NCBI RefSeq assembly: GCF_030463565.1
Contig: NC_134643.1
Coordinates: forward strand, 80,535,721 to 80,599,720
Origin: Pelecanus crispus
Taxonomy: Eukaryota > Chordata > Aves > Pelecaniformes > Pelecanidae
Direction of reading: 5' to 3'
DNA length: 64,000 nt
This document shows positions 39,901-47,825 of the stretch, piece by piece. Position numbers and translations under genes: made by a program. Position 1 is the stretch's first letter; each line of letters starts with the position of its first letter. A model generated the notes under the pieces. The model made no database searches. It worked only from the letters and a program-made list of their open reading frames with translations, and was not told the DNA's origin.

Positions 39901-42900
39901 AAGCCATTTTGCTAAACCTGTTGCAATATGAAAACTGAACTAACGCTTGCAATGTACCTCCTTTGCTGAGGATTTGTTGATGTCAAAGCATTTAACACAT
40001 TTGCGTAGACATCTATACCAGAGGGAGGGGTAGAGAAACATTCTTCTCCTTAAAACATCAATTCTAGCTTGATACAAATACCTCAACTTCTTTTTTCTTC
40101 CTCCGATTAAGTTTCAGCCTTTCTTGATCTCCTTTTTCCTCCCAACGAAGTTTTTCTAGCTGCTGGGTCAGGGTAGCTACTTTCTTTCTCGCTATCTCCT
40201 TTAGCTCTTTATAGCGCTCCAACTGGAGAAATAACATTAAAAAAAAAAATTCACTCCACTGAAAGTGGGAAGACTCCTGTTGTTACAGCCGCAATTAGTA
40301 ATTGCTACTTTATCATAATTAAGATAATGAAAACCACCCAATTCTCCAGAAGACCTTTCTAGCTACTAATTACATTATCAGAAGTTACATTTCATTAGAG
40401 AAAGATTCAAGCCACAGCTTACACTTAATAGTTCTTGCCTACAGTCTTGTTTTAGACTTCTAATGACTTATTTTTCAGGAAAGTTTATAAAGTTTACAGC
40501 ACTTCATGGTTAATCTTAAGGTTAACAGGAAGTTTTTGCACAGCCCAAAATTAGTGCACGTTTTGGTATTTATAATTACAGCATTCTCACGTTATCAGAT
40601 TTTTTTTTTTTAGGTGAACATATAAAACAACATTTTAAACAATTCTGCAAAGTTATGACTAACTGACCAAACGCCTCTAAAGTGCACAGTAGGAAGACTC
40701 GTAAACTAAAAGAACAACCCTGCAGGTTCTCCATTAATTGATCATACACTATTTTAAGGAAGAGACAGAGGAGAAAAGCAGCTAGCACTTAAGTGTCTCT
40801 GGCCATATGGTTGCAAAGAAATGTGAATTCAGTGTAAAGTGATGCAGTCCTTTCCTTCTAAACAACTTAAAGTAGCTCACAAGTCAGCTACCTGTTTTAG
40901 ATTCTGACAGTAAATGGTACATATGCTACCAAGTCTTGTCTGCATTTTTGGTGTCATCTTGTTTTTTCCTAATTGAAGACATATTTCTGTACCTCAGCTG
41001 ATAAGCCATTTCTCAAAAATTACCCTCTCACCCTGAGACCCTACTGGATGTTTTCTATCCTACCCTCCCACAATGTTCCATGTGGACTTCCATGAAGAAG
41101 GGGAAAAAAAAAAAAACCCAAACCAAAGAGAACAACCTAACTATGGAAAATTACATGTAGCTATAATCCTAATCCACCGATGACAGTCCCTGTGTACAAC
41201 CCTTCTGAAGTTTCCATCAAATTCTTTTCAACTTCTTGTTCACTGAAAATTCACTGCTTCCTCTAATAAGGTATCTTCTCACATTGCTCAGAAGGTGCAC
41301 TTCACACCTCATGAGAGATACTTACCATTTCCAATTTCACAATGGTAAATTTCTAAATCTCTGTGCAATTTAGAAGTGTTCAACATCTGGCACTTACGTG
41401 AGATCTGATTCCCCTCCCCCCAGAAGGGAGACAGCCCACTTCCCCAAGAGGCTGCACCATCATTTCTCTTCATCTAATGAAAAGGTCTCTAAATAAAAGT
41501 TATAATTCTGTTTTTGTTTCAGCTCAACAGCCAAAAGACCATTAGAAATTACAGGTTACTGGTGAAACAATGGTTTCTCCATCATTGGTGGGGATTTTTG
41601 CACTTCACTAGCAAACAATAGTTTTCGACCTCTCAATTCACCTGACTTTCTTCCAGTTCAATACGTGTTGCTCTCTGCAATAACTCCTCTTCAGTTTTCT
41701 TCTCAAATGCTCTCCATGCCTTCTCAATATCATCCAATTCTCTCTCTAGTTCTTTTATGTTCTGCTTTTCCTTATCACAGGATTTCTCCTTGTCCCTTAG
41801 AGATTTTTTAGACATTTCTACTTTCTTGATTTGGTAGGAAGTGTTTTCCTTTGCTTTTATATAGAGTTGTCTCTGCTGAATCAGCGACGCTTCCAGAGTC
41901 CTAAAAAAAAAAACAAACAAAACAAAACCCACCCAACTAACCAAACCCAAACCAAACAAAAACCCCACCCAACCAACGACCACAAAACAAATCCAAAACC
42001 ACACCAAAAGAAAAACAACCCCCTCCCAACGACACATGCAAACTATCAGTTGTCAACTGCAAGGTTACATACCCACAGGTGATTTTTTTTTTTTTTTTAT
42101 ATCTACTGAAAATAGCATTTTAAGAGGTGAAGCATAACCTTCTAAAAAATTCAACAGCAAACAGGTGATTGTCCCCCTGTACTCGGCACTGGTGAGGCCA
42201 CACCTGGAATACTGTGTCCAGTTTTGGGCCCCTCAATACAAGAAGGACATTGAGGTGCTGGAGTGTGTTCAGAGAAGGGCAATGAAGCTGGTGAAGGGTC
42301 TGCAGCACAGGTCTTATGAGGAGTGGCTGAGGGAACTGGGGTTGTTTAGTCTGGAGAAGAGGAGGCTGAGGGGAGACCTTATCGCTCTCTACAGCTACCT
42401 GAAAGGAGGTCGTAGCGAGGTGGGTGTTGGTCTCTTCTCCCAAGTAGGTAGTGATAGGACGAGAGGAAATGGGCTAAAGCTGCGCCAGGGGAGGTTTAGA
42501 TTGCATATTAGGAAAAATTTATTCACGGAAAGAGTGGTCAAGCATTGGAACAGGCTGCCCAGAGAGGTGGTGGAGTCACCATCCCTGGAAGTGTTCAAAA
42601 ACCATGTAGACGTGGCACTTTGGGACATGGTTTAGTGGGCACGGGGGTGTTGGGTTGATGATTGGACTGATGATCTTAGAGATCCTTTCCAATCTTAATG
42701 ATTCCTAGTTTTTACTTTCATTATAAATAATCCAGCCACTGAGCCAGGAAACATGAAATTGCTACTCTACCCTTAACTGGTTTAGTGATGGACTTGGTAA
42801 TGTTAGGTTAATGGTTGGACTGGATGATCTTAAAGGTCTTTTCCAACCTAAACAATTCTATGATTCTATTTATATAATTAAATCACTGACAACCAGGGCA

Positions 42901-45900
42901 TCGTGGTGGAGGTGAAATCAATGTCTAGATACTACTTTAACTGCTACAAACTGACTTCCATAGCTTTGGGATATCACCCAACTGCTTTAACAGGAAATGC
43001 ATGCCTGCCAGGCAATTCCCAGTGCAGACTATGCTTTAACTCAACTATCAGAGAATCTCATTGGAAAACCTACTTCATTTCTCTTTCCATGTGCTGTTGG
43101 TCCCTGTTTTGTACACCAAGCACTTTTTTCTTGGCTCTAAATGCATCTTCTGCTGTAGAAAGAGAATCTTTCTTGATACTAGCCTCCATATTCTTTTCAT
43201 CCAAACTTTGCTTCAGAAAGTCAATGTTTTTTTCATTGTGATAAAGCCGGAAAAGCTTCAGCTGTATCCTTTCTTCATCCAGTTCCTTGAGGAGCATCTG
43301 GTAATGATCTGCCTACCAACATTAAAGTTTTATTTATGGTTTATAAAAAGGATTTTTAATCACTAGCAGTCTAATTTCAAGTCCAAAGTGATGTCAGATG
43401 ATGTACCAGTAGCTATAATTCCAGTAATGTGCACTAATCATAAAACTTAAACATGTAAGTCAACACTTAAATTAATTACACTGGTAAATCTACACTTCCA
43501 TTTATTTAGATATTATATGTAGTCCTCTATCCTTTCACATTATACTAAATTATTATATATTATACCATACTGAAAAACATACTAGATGAAAAACAACAGG
43601 TTTTTTTAAGAAAACCTGTATTTAAGTTCATAAAAAGATGCAAAAATCTGAGATTTTAACATGCAAAAGAGGAATAACTTTGAGTTACCTCCTCTTTCTC
43701 TATCTTTGCTTGTTTCCGTTCTGCTGCAACACTTTTTTTCTTGTTATAATTAAACTGTGCATCCTCTTCTGCTTGCTGCATTTTCTTCTTTTTTCGTTCA
43801 TAGTCTTCAGCATATTCCCATGAATTACTGATTTGTTCAAAAAGTTGAGTTCTCTCCTTTGGCTTCTTCATTGCAATTGATTCCACTGTTCCCTAAAACA
43901 AAATTGAAAAAAAAAAAAAAGCAGCACTGTAGATCATTATGTTGTCTAATGATGAATTTCTTCTCTAAGAGAATATAGTACAGATTTATCTCCTGAGAGA
44001 GAGATATATGGTTAACAGCACTGGATGGAAATACTTTTAGATTCATACCCAAGCAAAGGTTTAGTACCAAAAGGAGTATCACCTAGCCACCTCACCTAAT
44101 TAAATGACATCACTAAAAATTTTAGAATGTCAGATACAGTCTACGAAAAAAACCTTCAAACTAAATCAACCTGCACAAATCACTGAGCAGTATCAGAATG
44201 ACAAAATTAAATCGTTAGTCTCTTTAAAGGAACCGAAACTCATTTTCAATGCAAAATAAACCAACAATCCCTCCCTCATATTTCAAAAGCAAGACAGCTC
44301 AAATCAGTGCACCAGGAGATTACGTAACTCCCAGAGTTAATGGGCACAGAGTTTTTGTCCATGCATTAGCAGCTCAAATCTTCACTGATCTGAAGGAATT
44401 ACCATTTTCACTAAAGTGTAGGAAATAAGTTTATGCTACTTGTATGGTGGGCAAATGCCCTCATCAAAGAAACTATTATCACAACAAGAATCCATATACA
44501 GCGTTTCTATAAAAGGGAAAAAACAGTTCTTCCTTGGGAATTTTCCTCAGCAACTGTAAGGAAGACAATCCTGTGAAATATATTCATCATAAATACATGA
44601 TTATTTCTGACTTATATCATTAAATATTTGTGAACTAATAACCCCGTAGGATTTTCAGTTCCTCAACCTTAACAAAAAATCCTACAAATTTTCATGCATC
44701 TTGACTAATAGGAGTGTTTTAAGATGAAATTATCTTTTCCTGACACTCCTGGAATTTAACACACTAAACATTTATAAATAGAGACCCACATTTTCTTATA
44801 TACTCTGAATAACACAAGTACTCAATTTCTTCCAGATTAGCTTCTTTCTTACCAGTGCAGTCATGTACACACAAAACCCATTATTTCTATTTGGCAGTCT
44901 TGTAATTCTTGGCTGAGGTCAGGAAAAAAAAATGTATTGGCTTGAAATTAGCTAAAGGTGCCCTCTTTTTGTTCAAATAGGTAACACTGTATTCCTATGA
45001 AAGAATTTCAGAAGCTTTTATATTGTTGATGAAGTACCTTAAATGCTCACCTGGAAAATAAGACAATTCCTAGCTTTGACAAGTATGCCTATTTTTTCAA
45101 GCTCAGATATGTAAGTAGATCGGCTGACAGATTTATCATTGAAAAGAAATTCAGAACAACTACCTAAAGGAGGAAAGAAAAAGAATACTATAAAATGGCT
45201 AAACCACAAAATCCATAGGGAAAGAACAAAACTAGTGGAATAATTAACTGAGCAATTTCCTCAAAGAAGAAAATAGATTTCAATTATTCCCTTAGTCATT
45301 TCAATAATTTTTCTGTATGAAAATTCTAGTTGCAATACTTCCAAAAGGTATTGACAGATGCATAAGTGCTCCTGCCTGCAGCAAGGTATCAGACCCCATT
45401 TTCTAGAGCCTACACCATCTACATATTCCAAGTGAAAATCTACAGATCGAAGCATGAAGCAAAGAACATATATTAATCACTTGTTTAATTTTTAACTTTG
45501 CCTCAGTATGTTTTTTCAATTTTAACACTTGGCTATCAAAATGCTACTGAAGGACTATAAGAAGTATTGCAATACTTGTGGGCTTAATCCACCCAAATAC
45601 GAAAGAATATTAGGCACCTGAAATTCCAAGTTGAATATTCCCGGTCTCCGTTTTTTATTAATCAGGCAACAGAAAGTACATGCAACAGAATCTTCTACGT
45701 ACCACGAATATTTCTTGAAAATGTTTTTTCTTCCCCATCATCTTCGCAATATACTATCTTTACACTAGCTGTAGAAGAAACCGGTTTTCCAACATGTGCT
45801 CCATGAATAAGTTCTCTGATACTTTTAACTCGCAAATTAGCTATCTTTTCACACATCACAAAACTAACAGCATCCATTATGTTAGATTTTCCTTTAAAAA

Positions 45901-47825
45901 AAAAAAAAAAAATTGCTTTGACATGGCAGAAATGAAGGGATGCATTTGATTAACAATTAACTAAGAGACATATACATAAATGCAAAGATCTTTATTAATT
46001 CTATTTTTAATTCTATATTTCATTGAGGAAAAAATATTGTACATAATAAATAATTTTTTTCTAAAACGTAACACACTGGCAGCAGATAAGCCTGTCTGTA
46101 ATAAAAATCATCACAAAACCGGTTTGTTATTTGTCCAGCCTTGCTGAACAAATTTTTCTTACATGTGAATCTCTAGAGGTCATTACTTAAACTGAGCAAG
46201 CAACATCATAATCCTTACTCGGTCATTTCCTTTATATAATGCAATCAGTTAGGTTTGCTGAATAAGCACCCTATCATATAACTAGAACTTTTCCACTAGA
46301 ACTCCAGTGTTCTAAAGAACACAAGTACTTTCCCAGATCCAATCACCACAGCAATAAAGTTCTCTGATCACACTCCTTAGACAAAAATTCTCTTCATTGA
46401 ATCCTCTTTTTGTTTTTCCCCTTTAGTCTTGAGCATTGACAGCTTAATTATTTTCTGCCTTCAACCTTGCTACTTTGGCAATATTTGGACTTATTCTCCA
46501 AAATATCAGAAAAGGAAGAATACTAGTGGGAAAACAGATAAATAAAAAACTCAATTCAGAGATTACACAATAGTTACAATTCTTCTCCCCAGATTCACCT
46601 ATAAAATGTATTCAGATTTAACTGGAAGAGTACCTGGAAAAAGTATCGATAATTTTTAGACTTTCCAATACAGAACAGTGGGTATAGGATGATTAAGAAC
46701 AGGATAATAATGCTAAATAATAGTTATTTACATTCACAGATCTCACTTCAATTAGATAAGCGAAGAAACAACAGGATCTAAAAATCTAAATCATAAACTA
46801 AATCATTAACAGACTGAGGAAACTAAGACCGAAACTAAGACCAAATGCTAAGCCCATCCTTGTGGCTCTTTGTTAGGACAGCCCTCACCTCCTATCATAT
46901 TGTTCTCTGGCAAATAAAAGATAAAATGACATTTGTTGAATGGAACTTTCAGAAGAAGTGAATCACATTTTAGAAAGTTGCAGCACCCACAGGATAACAA
47001 CGTGGAGTCACATCTACAAACGAAAGCTCTTGCGGGCTAAACTACAAAGCAATTGGCACCCCACAAAGCTACCACCTCTTTCCCAGAGGCATTTACTCAT
47101 ATGGCAAAGGCCACAGACTCAAATCAAGAAGCAGCTTTCCGTTGCTACAGTTTACAACCCAGGTATTGAAGTAAAAACATCTTGATGTGACCTTAGTAAG
47201 CTGAGCTACAAACTGGAGTGGCAAAGGCGAGGTGTCCTGTTTGCAAAGCACTCATTCTACAAGGGCTGGAAAGATAAGACAACTAGAAATGGAAATTCCT
47301 TCAAGCCCTCCACCTCTGTCCTTCTGTGCTGGAAAAATCTGTACTTCCAGTTAAAGGAGCAATGGCAGATGAGGAGCCTCCAAAACTTTGCTTCTGCTGC
47401 CATCTCCTCAGGTGCACATGAAGAGATTTTAAGCAGGCCCACGAATCTTTACTTCCCCTCCACAAAGCCCTGCAACCCTACTCCTCCACAGGCAAGCTAC
47501 CACCACCCTCCCCCATTCAGTGCAGCCATGCTGGCCCTATTCCCAGGCCTGCACCGCTGCTGCTTCCTCCCCGTCAGGCCTGGGGCCTTCACAGAAAAGA
47601 CCCGGCCAAGACCCCAAAACTGAAACCCCAAACCCGACAGCTGTAGCGGAGAAGTGGGGCCAACAGCCTGCTGAGCACACACACCGACCCCCCCCCCCCC
47701 CCCCCCAGCCTGCTACCTGATCCATTGGGCCCGATGATGCAGTTGAACCTCATGAAGGGGCCGATAACCTGCTCCCCACGCCACGACTTGAAATCCTTCA
47801 TCACCAGCAGCTTCAGGTAACCCAT
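9823..47825 (-). CDS. SMC1B: SMC1B, meiotic cohesin SMC subunit (25 coding exons, complete)
   Basis: Structural maintenance of chromosomes 1B, the germline cohesin ATPase that pairs with SMC3 and a meiotic kleisin (REC8 or RAD21L) to hold sister chromatids and chromosome axes together in meiosis. All 25 coding exons join in phase to 3717 nt, 1238 aa plus TAA, against about 1235 aa in human. Domains: N-terminal ATPase head with Walker A GPNGSGKS (residues 32-39); long coiled coil about 170-500; hinge about 515-680, including [15 protein letters not shown] and [10 protein letters not shown]; return coiled coil about 690-1080; C-terminal head with signature LSGGEK (1124-1129) and Walker [12 protein letters not shown] (about 1148-1158). 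The start has a favourable context (G at -3 and +4) and gives the expected [18 protein letters not shown]-terminus. Residues 50 (Cys) and 162 (Trp) replace glycines I expect in this family. SMC1A is excluded by closer agreement with SMC1B and by gene order. Confidence 0.97.
10201..10311 (-). CDS. SMC1B: SMC1B exon 24
   Basis: Residues 1166-1202; donor gtaaca. Contains [20 protein letters not shown], the head segment after the D-loop carrying the switch-like region. Phase 0/0. Confidence 0.95.
10312..13445 (-). other. SMC1B: SMC1B intron 23
   Basis: 3.1 kb intron with no exon I can assign. It is AT-rich except for a distinctly GC-rich patch at about 11405-11640. No transposon family recognised. 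Confidence 0.7.
13446..13515 (-). CDS. SMC1B: SMC1B exon 23 (Walker B / D-loop)
   Basis: 70 nt. Residue 1142 is completed here, through 1165: [18 protein letters not shown]. It holds the Walker B Asp-Glu pair (D1152, E1153) and D-loop. Donor gtaagt, acceptor ttctacag. Confidence 0.96.
13763..13914 (-). CDS. SMC1B: SMC1B exon 22 (ABC signature)
   Basis: Residues 1092-1142. Contains [20 protein letters not shown] and the SMC signature motif LSGGEK. Acceptor gtttctag, donor gtaaaa, ends phase 2. Confidence 0.96.
13915..16280 (-). other. SMC1B: SMC1B intron 21
   Basis: 2.4 kb of AT-rich intron. A very AT-rich patch (TATTAATA runs) lies near 15010-15080. No coding exon, RNA gene or transposon recognised. 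Confidence 0.7.
16281..16435 (-). CDS. SMC1B: SMC1B exon 21
   Basis: Residues 1040-1091. Contains [19 protein letters not shown] and [16 protein letters not shown], the end of the return coiled coil entering the C-terminal head. Acceptor tttcatag, donor gtgtgt. Confidence 0.96.
17186..17342 (-). CDS. SMC1B: SMC1B exon 20
   Basis: Residues 988-1040. Contains [20 protein letters not shown] and KFQESTD, conserved near the distal coiled coil. Acceptor tttctttag, donor gtaaca, ends phase 1. Confidence 0.95.
18234..18332 (-). CDS. SMC1B: SMC1B exon 19
   Basis: Residues 955-987, 99 nt, phase 0/0. Acidic, variable segment ending [13 protein letters not shown], matching the human IDYSSLKEDLK. Donor gtaatc. 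Confidence 0.92.
19754..19907 (-). CDS. SMC1B: SMC1B exon 18
   Basis: Residues 903-954. Contains [20 protein letters not shown], close to human. Acceptor gtgtatgtag, donor gtactt. Confidence 0.95.
19908..21157 (-). other. SMC1B: SMC1B intron 17
   Basis: 1.25 kb intron. An open frame of 159 codons on the - strand at 20344-20823 has a hydrophobic, low-information composition and no splice support. Nothing else recognised. Confidence 0.65.
21158..21303 (-). CDS. SMC1B: SMC1B exon 17
   Basis: Residues 855-903, charged coiled coil beginning [19 protein letters not shown]. Acceptor tctatgcag, donor gtaatg, ends phase 2. No ATG-initiated frame marks it; it was found from splice sites and phase. 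Confidence 0.92.
21774..22328 (+). mobile_element. solo LTR of an endogenous retrovirus (ERVL-like), antisense to SMC1B
   Basis: A 555-bp LTR with terminal TG..CA. Its ends are imperfect inverted repeats: TGTCCTGGTTT at the left and AAACCACGACA at the right. It contains a TATA-like TATATAAACT at 22031-22040 and ATTAAA at 22204-22209 after a TTATTA-rich stretch, which fixes the + orientation. The flanking 5-bp sequences, CTTAT and TTTAT, differ at one base and look like an aged target-site duplication; 5 bp fits ERVL-type integration. There is no internal retroviral coding sequence, so it is a recombined solo LTR. The family assignment is from memory of common avian LTRs. Confidence 0.88.
22138..22210 (+). 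repeat. TTATTA-rich low-complexity segment inside the LTR
   Basis: ATTATTATTACTG-like repeats within the LTR just upstream of its ATTAAA. It probably belongs to the LTR itself rather than being an independent microsatellite. Confidence 0.7.
23292..23433 (-). CDS. SMC1B: SMC1B exon 16
   Basis: Residues 807-854. Contains [20 protein letters not shown], matching the human coiled coil closely. Acceptor ctttgactag, donor gtaact. Confidence 0.95.
23434..25138 (-). other. SMC1B: SMC1B intron 15
   Basis: 1.7 kb intron. No exon, RNA gene or transposon recognised. Confidence 0.65.
25139..25245 (-). CDS. SMC1B: SMC1B exon 15
   Basis: Residues 772-807. Contains [20 protein letters not shown], conserved with human. 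Acceptor ttattcaaag, donor gtggta, ends phase 2. Confidence 0.94.
26051..26109 (+). repeat. composite microsatellite T9-(GGTT)n-(GTCC)n-C9
   Basis: A T9 run, then nearly five GGTT units at 26060-26078, five GTCC-type units at 26079-26100, then nine C. Two tetranucleotide arrays adjoin directly. Confidence 0.92.
27036..27158 (+). repeat. A/C-rich low-complexity tract
   Basis: About 120 bp of AAAACCCC/CCAAAA-type sequence on +. The SMC1B transcript would carry the T/G-rich complement with several short G runs. Confidence 0.85.
28404..28520 (-). CDS. SMC1B: SMC1B exon 14
   Basis: Residues 733-771, phase 0/0, coiled coil starting [19 protein letters not shown]. Acceptor tttacatag, donor gtaatg. 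Confidence 0.94.
29031..29168 (-). CDS. SMC1B: SMC1B exon 13
   Basis: Residues 687-732, phase 0/0. Contains [20 protein letters not shown], close to human RLKYSQNELEMIKKKHLVAF. Acceptor atttttctag, donor gtatag. Confidence 0.94.
29780..29926 (-). CDS. SMC1B: SMC1B exon 12 (end of hinge)
   Basis: Residues 638-686. [20 protein letters not shown] is the conserved end of the SMC hinge; it then enters the return coiled coil ([10 protein letters not shown]). Acceptor ccccttccag, donor gttggt. Confidence 0.96.
29927..30950 (-). other. SMC1B: SMC1B intron 11
   Basis: 1.0 kb AT-rich intron with nothing recognised in it. Confidence 0.65.
30951..31130 (-). CDS. SMC1B: SMC1B exon 11 (hinge)
   Basis: Residues 578-637. 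Contains [20 protein letters not shown] and [20 protein letters not shown], the conserved hinge core. Acceptor gctttacag, donor gtaaga. Confidence 0.96.
31310..33366 (+). mobile_element. CR1 LINE copy, about 2 kb, 3'-truncated, antisense in SMC1B intron 10
   Basis: Large CR1 ORF2 fragment. The endonuclease part is clear near the start ([10 protein letters not shown] at about 31400, then [13 protein letters not shown]), continuing through the linker ([29 protein letters not shown]) into reverse transcriptase ([20 protein letters not shown] at about 32988). Stops and frameshifts occur throughout. Unusually for CR1, the 3' part is missing: homology stops near 33365 in the segment after the RT catalytic motif, with no RT C-terminus, 3' UTR or octamer tail. 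Boundaries are approximate. Confidence 0.92.
33485..33670 (-). CDS. SMC1B: SMC1B exon 10 (start of hinge)
   Basis: Residues 516-577, phase 0/0. Contains [20 protein letters not shown] and [20 protein letters not shown], the N-terminal half of the hinge. Acceptor tatcttcag, donor gtaagt. It lies about 120 bp past the end of the intron-10 CR1. Confidence 0.96.
34550..35616 (+). pseudogene. unidentified decayed coding-like stretch, antisense in SMC1B intron 9
   Basis: I do not recognise this protein. One frame beginning with an ATG at 34550 ([18 protein letters not shown]) stays peptide-like for about 278 codons to 35383, broken by about five stops, all before 34982; the last 134 codons are fully open. 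That open part includes [20 protein letters not shown] and the S/T/P-rich stretch [18 protein letters not shown] +1 shift inside the overlap 35353-35383 leads into a second open frame to 35616 with [20 protein letters not shown]. The segment is less AT-rich than its surroundings, has hydrophilic composition, and is followed by an A14 run near 35762. The A14 run and lack of convincing introns suggest a retrocopy, but CAG at 35449 and AACAG/GTATGC at 35573 also resemble exon edges. Chance open frames of this length are possible in 64 kb, so confidence is low. Confidence 0.33.
36468..36675 (-). CDS. SMC1B: SMC1B exon 9
   Basis: Residues 446-515. Contains [20 protein letters not shown] and [11 protein letters not shown], leading into the hinge. 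Acceptor tgttcaaag, donor gtaatt. Confidence 0.95.
36676..37697 (-). other. SMC1B: SMC1B intron 8
   Basis: 1.0 kb AT-rich intron; nothing recognised. Confidence 0.65.
37698..37780 (-). CDS. SMC1B: SMC1B exon 8
   Basis: 83 nt, residues 419-446. Contains [20 protein letters not shown], nearly the human sequence. Acceptor attgcatag, donor gtatgt, ends phase 2. Too short to stand out as an open frame. Confidence 0.95.
37781..40081 (-). other. SMC1B: SMC1B intron 7
   Basis: 2.3 kb intron containing a minus-strand CR1 fragment (38370-38800). The rest is AT-rich and featureless. Confidence 0.65.
38370..38800 (-). mobile_element. CR1 LINE 3' fragment, same sense as SMC1B
   Basis: On the - strand it reads from CTGGAGTGAGTCCAGCAGAG through ATGCTGAGAGAACTGGATCT and GGTTGTGGACTCTCCATCC, the CR1 ORF2 end and the region before the 3' UTR. 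The frame is heavily decayed, indicating an old copy. The octamer tail is not clear. Boundaries are approximate. Confidence 0.88.
40082..40222 (-). CDS. SMC1B: SMC1B exon 7
   Basis: Residues 372-418, phase 0/0. Contains [20 protein letters not shown], close to human. Acceptor gttatttctccag, donor gtattt. Confidence 0.95.
40223..41641 (-). other. SMC1B: SMC1B intron 6
   Basis: 1.4 kb intron; no exon, RNA gene or transposon recognised. Confidence 0.65.
41642..41900 (-). CDS. SMC1B: SMC1B exon 6
   Basis: Residues 285-371. Contains [20 protein letters not shown] and [15 protein letters not shown], proximal coiled coil. Its acceptor follows a T-run that merges into a T/G-rich tract on the transcribed strand. 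Donor gtgaat. Confidence 0.95.
41903..42030 (+). repeat. A/C-rich tract abutting the SMC1B exon 6 acceptor
   Basis: About 125 bp of AAAAC/CCCACCCAAC-type sequence on +. In the SMC1B transcript it is a U/G-rich stretch occupying the normal polypyrimidine and branch-site region upstream of exon 6. Confidence 0.85.
42160..42712 (+). mobile_element. CR1 LINE 3' end, 5'-truncated, long intact frame
   Basis: About 550 bp from the end of ORF2 to the 3' end. One frame is open for 156 codons, including [40 protein letters not shown] and [18 protein letters not shown], and ends at TAG just before the tail. It is therefore younger or less decayed than the other copies. Inserted antisense in SMC1B intron 5. 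Confidence 0.93.
42783..42869 (+). mobile_element. CR1 3' tail fragment
   Basis: Short tail with ATGTTAGGTTAATGGTTGGA and ending AATTCTATGATTCTAT. Nearly identical to 4348-4424 and placed only about 70 bp after the larger CR1 copy. Confidence 0.85.
43074..43312 (-). CDS. SMC1B: SMC1B exon 5
   Basis: Residues 206-285. Contains [18 protein letters not shown], matching human QLQLFQLYHNEKKIHLLN. Acceptor aatgttggtag, donor gtaggt, ends phase 2. Confidence 0.95.
43689..43892 (-). CDS. SMC1B: SMC1B exon 4
   Basis: Residues 138-205. Contains [20 protein letters not shown] and [20 protein letters not shown], from the head into the coiled coil. Residue 162 is Trp in SNSWEY where the remembered SMC1A and SMC1B sequences have Gly. 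Acceptor ttgttttag, donor gtaact. Confidence 0.96.
43893..45050 (-). other. SMC1B: SMC1B intron 3
   Basis: 1.16 kb AT-rich intron; nothing recognised. Confidence 0.65.
45051..45163 (-). CDS. SMC1B: SMC1B exon 3
   Basis: Residues 100-137. Contains [20 protein letters not shown] and CLIFQ of the N-terminal head. Acceptor ctcctttag, donor gtgagc. Confidence 0.95.
45703..45891 (-). CDS. SMC1B: SMC1B exon 2
   Basis: Residues 37-99. Completes the Walker A (GKSN), then [20 protein letters not shown] and [20 protein letters not shown]. Residue 50 is Cys in FVMCEK, where SMC1 proteins usually have Gly. Acceptor follows a long T tract; donor gtacgt. Confidence 0.96.
45892..47716 (-). other. SMC1B: SMC1B intron 1
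   Basis: 1.8 kb intron. The exon-1 end is GC-rich and carries a 19-C run (+ strand). No other coding exon recognised. Confidence 0.65.
47688..47706 (+). repeat. C19 homopolymer next to the SMC1B exon 1 donor
   Basis: A run of 19 C on +, read as G19 in the SMC1B transcript, starting 10 nt into intron 1. Length is liable to assembly or sequencing error. Confidence 0.9.
47717..47825 (-). CDS. SMC1B: SMC1B exon 1 (start codon)
   Basis: Encodes [17 protein letters not shown] through IIGPNGS, including most of the Walker A loop. ATG at 47825-47823 with G at -3 and +4. Donor gtagca. Matches the human N-terminal head. Confidence 0.97.
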
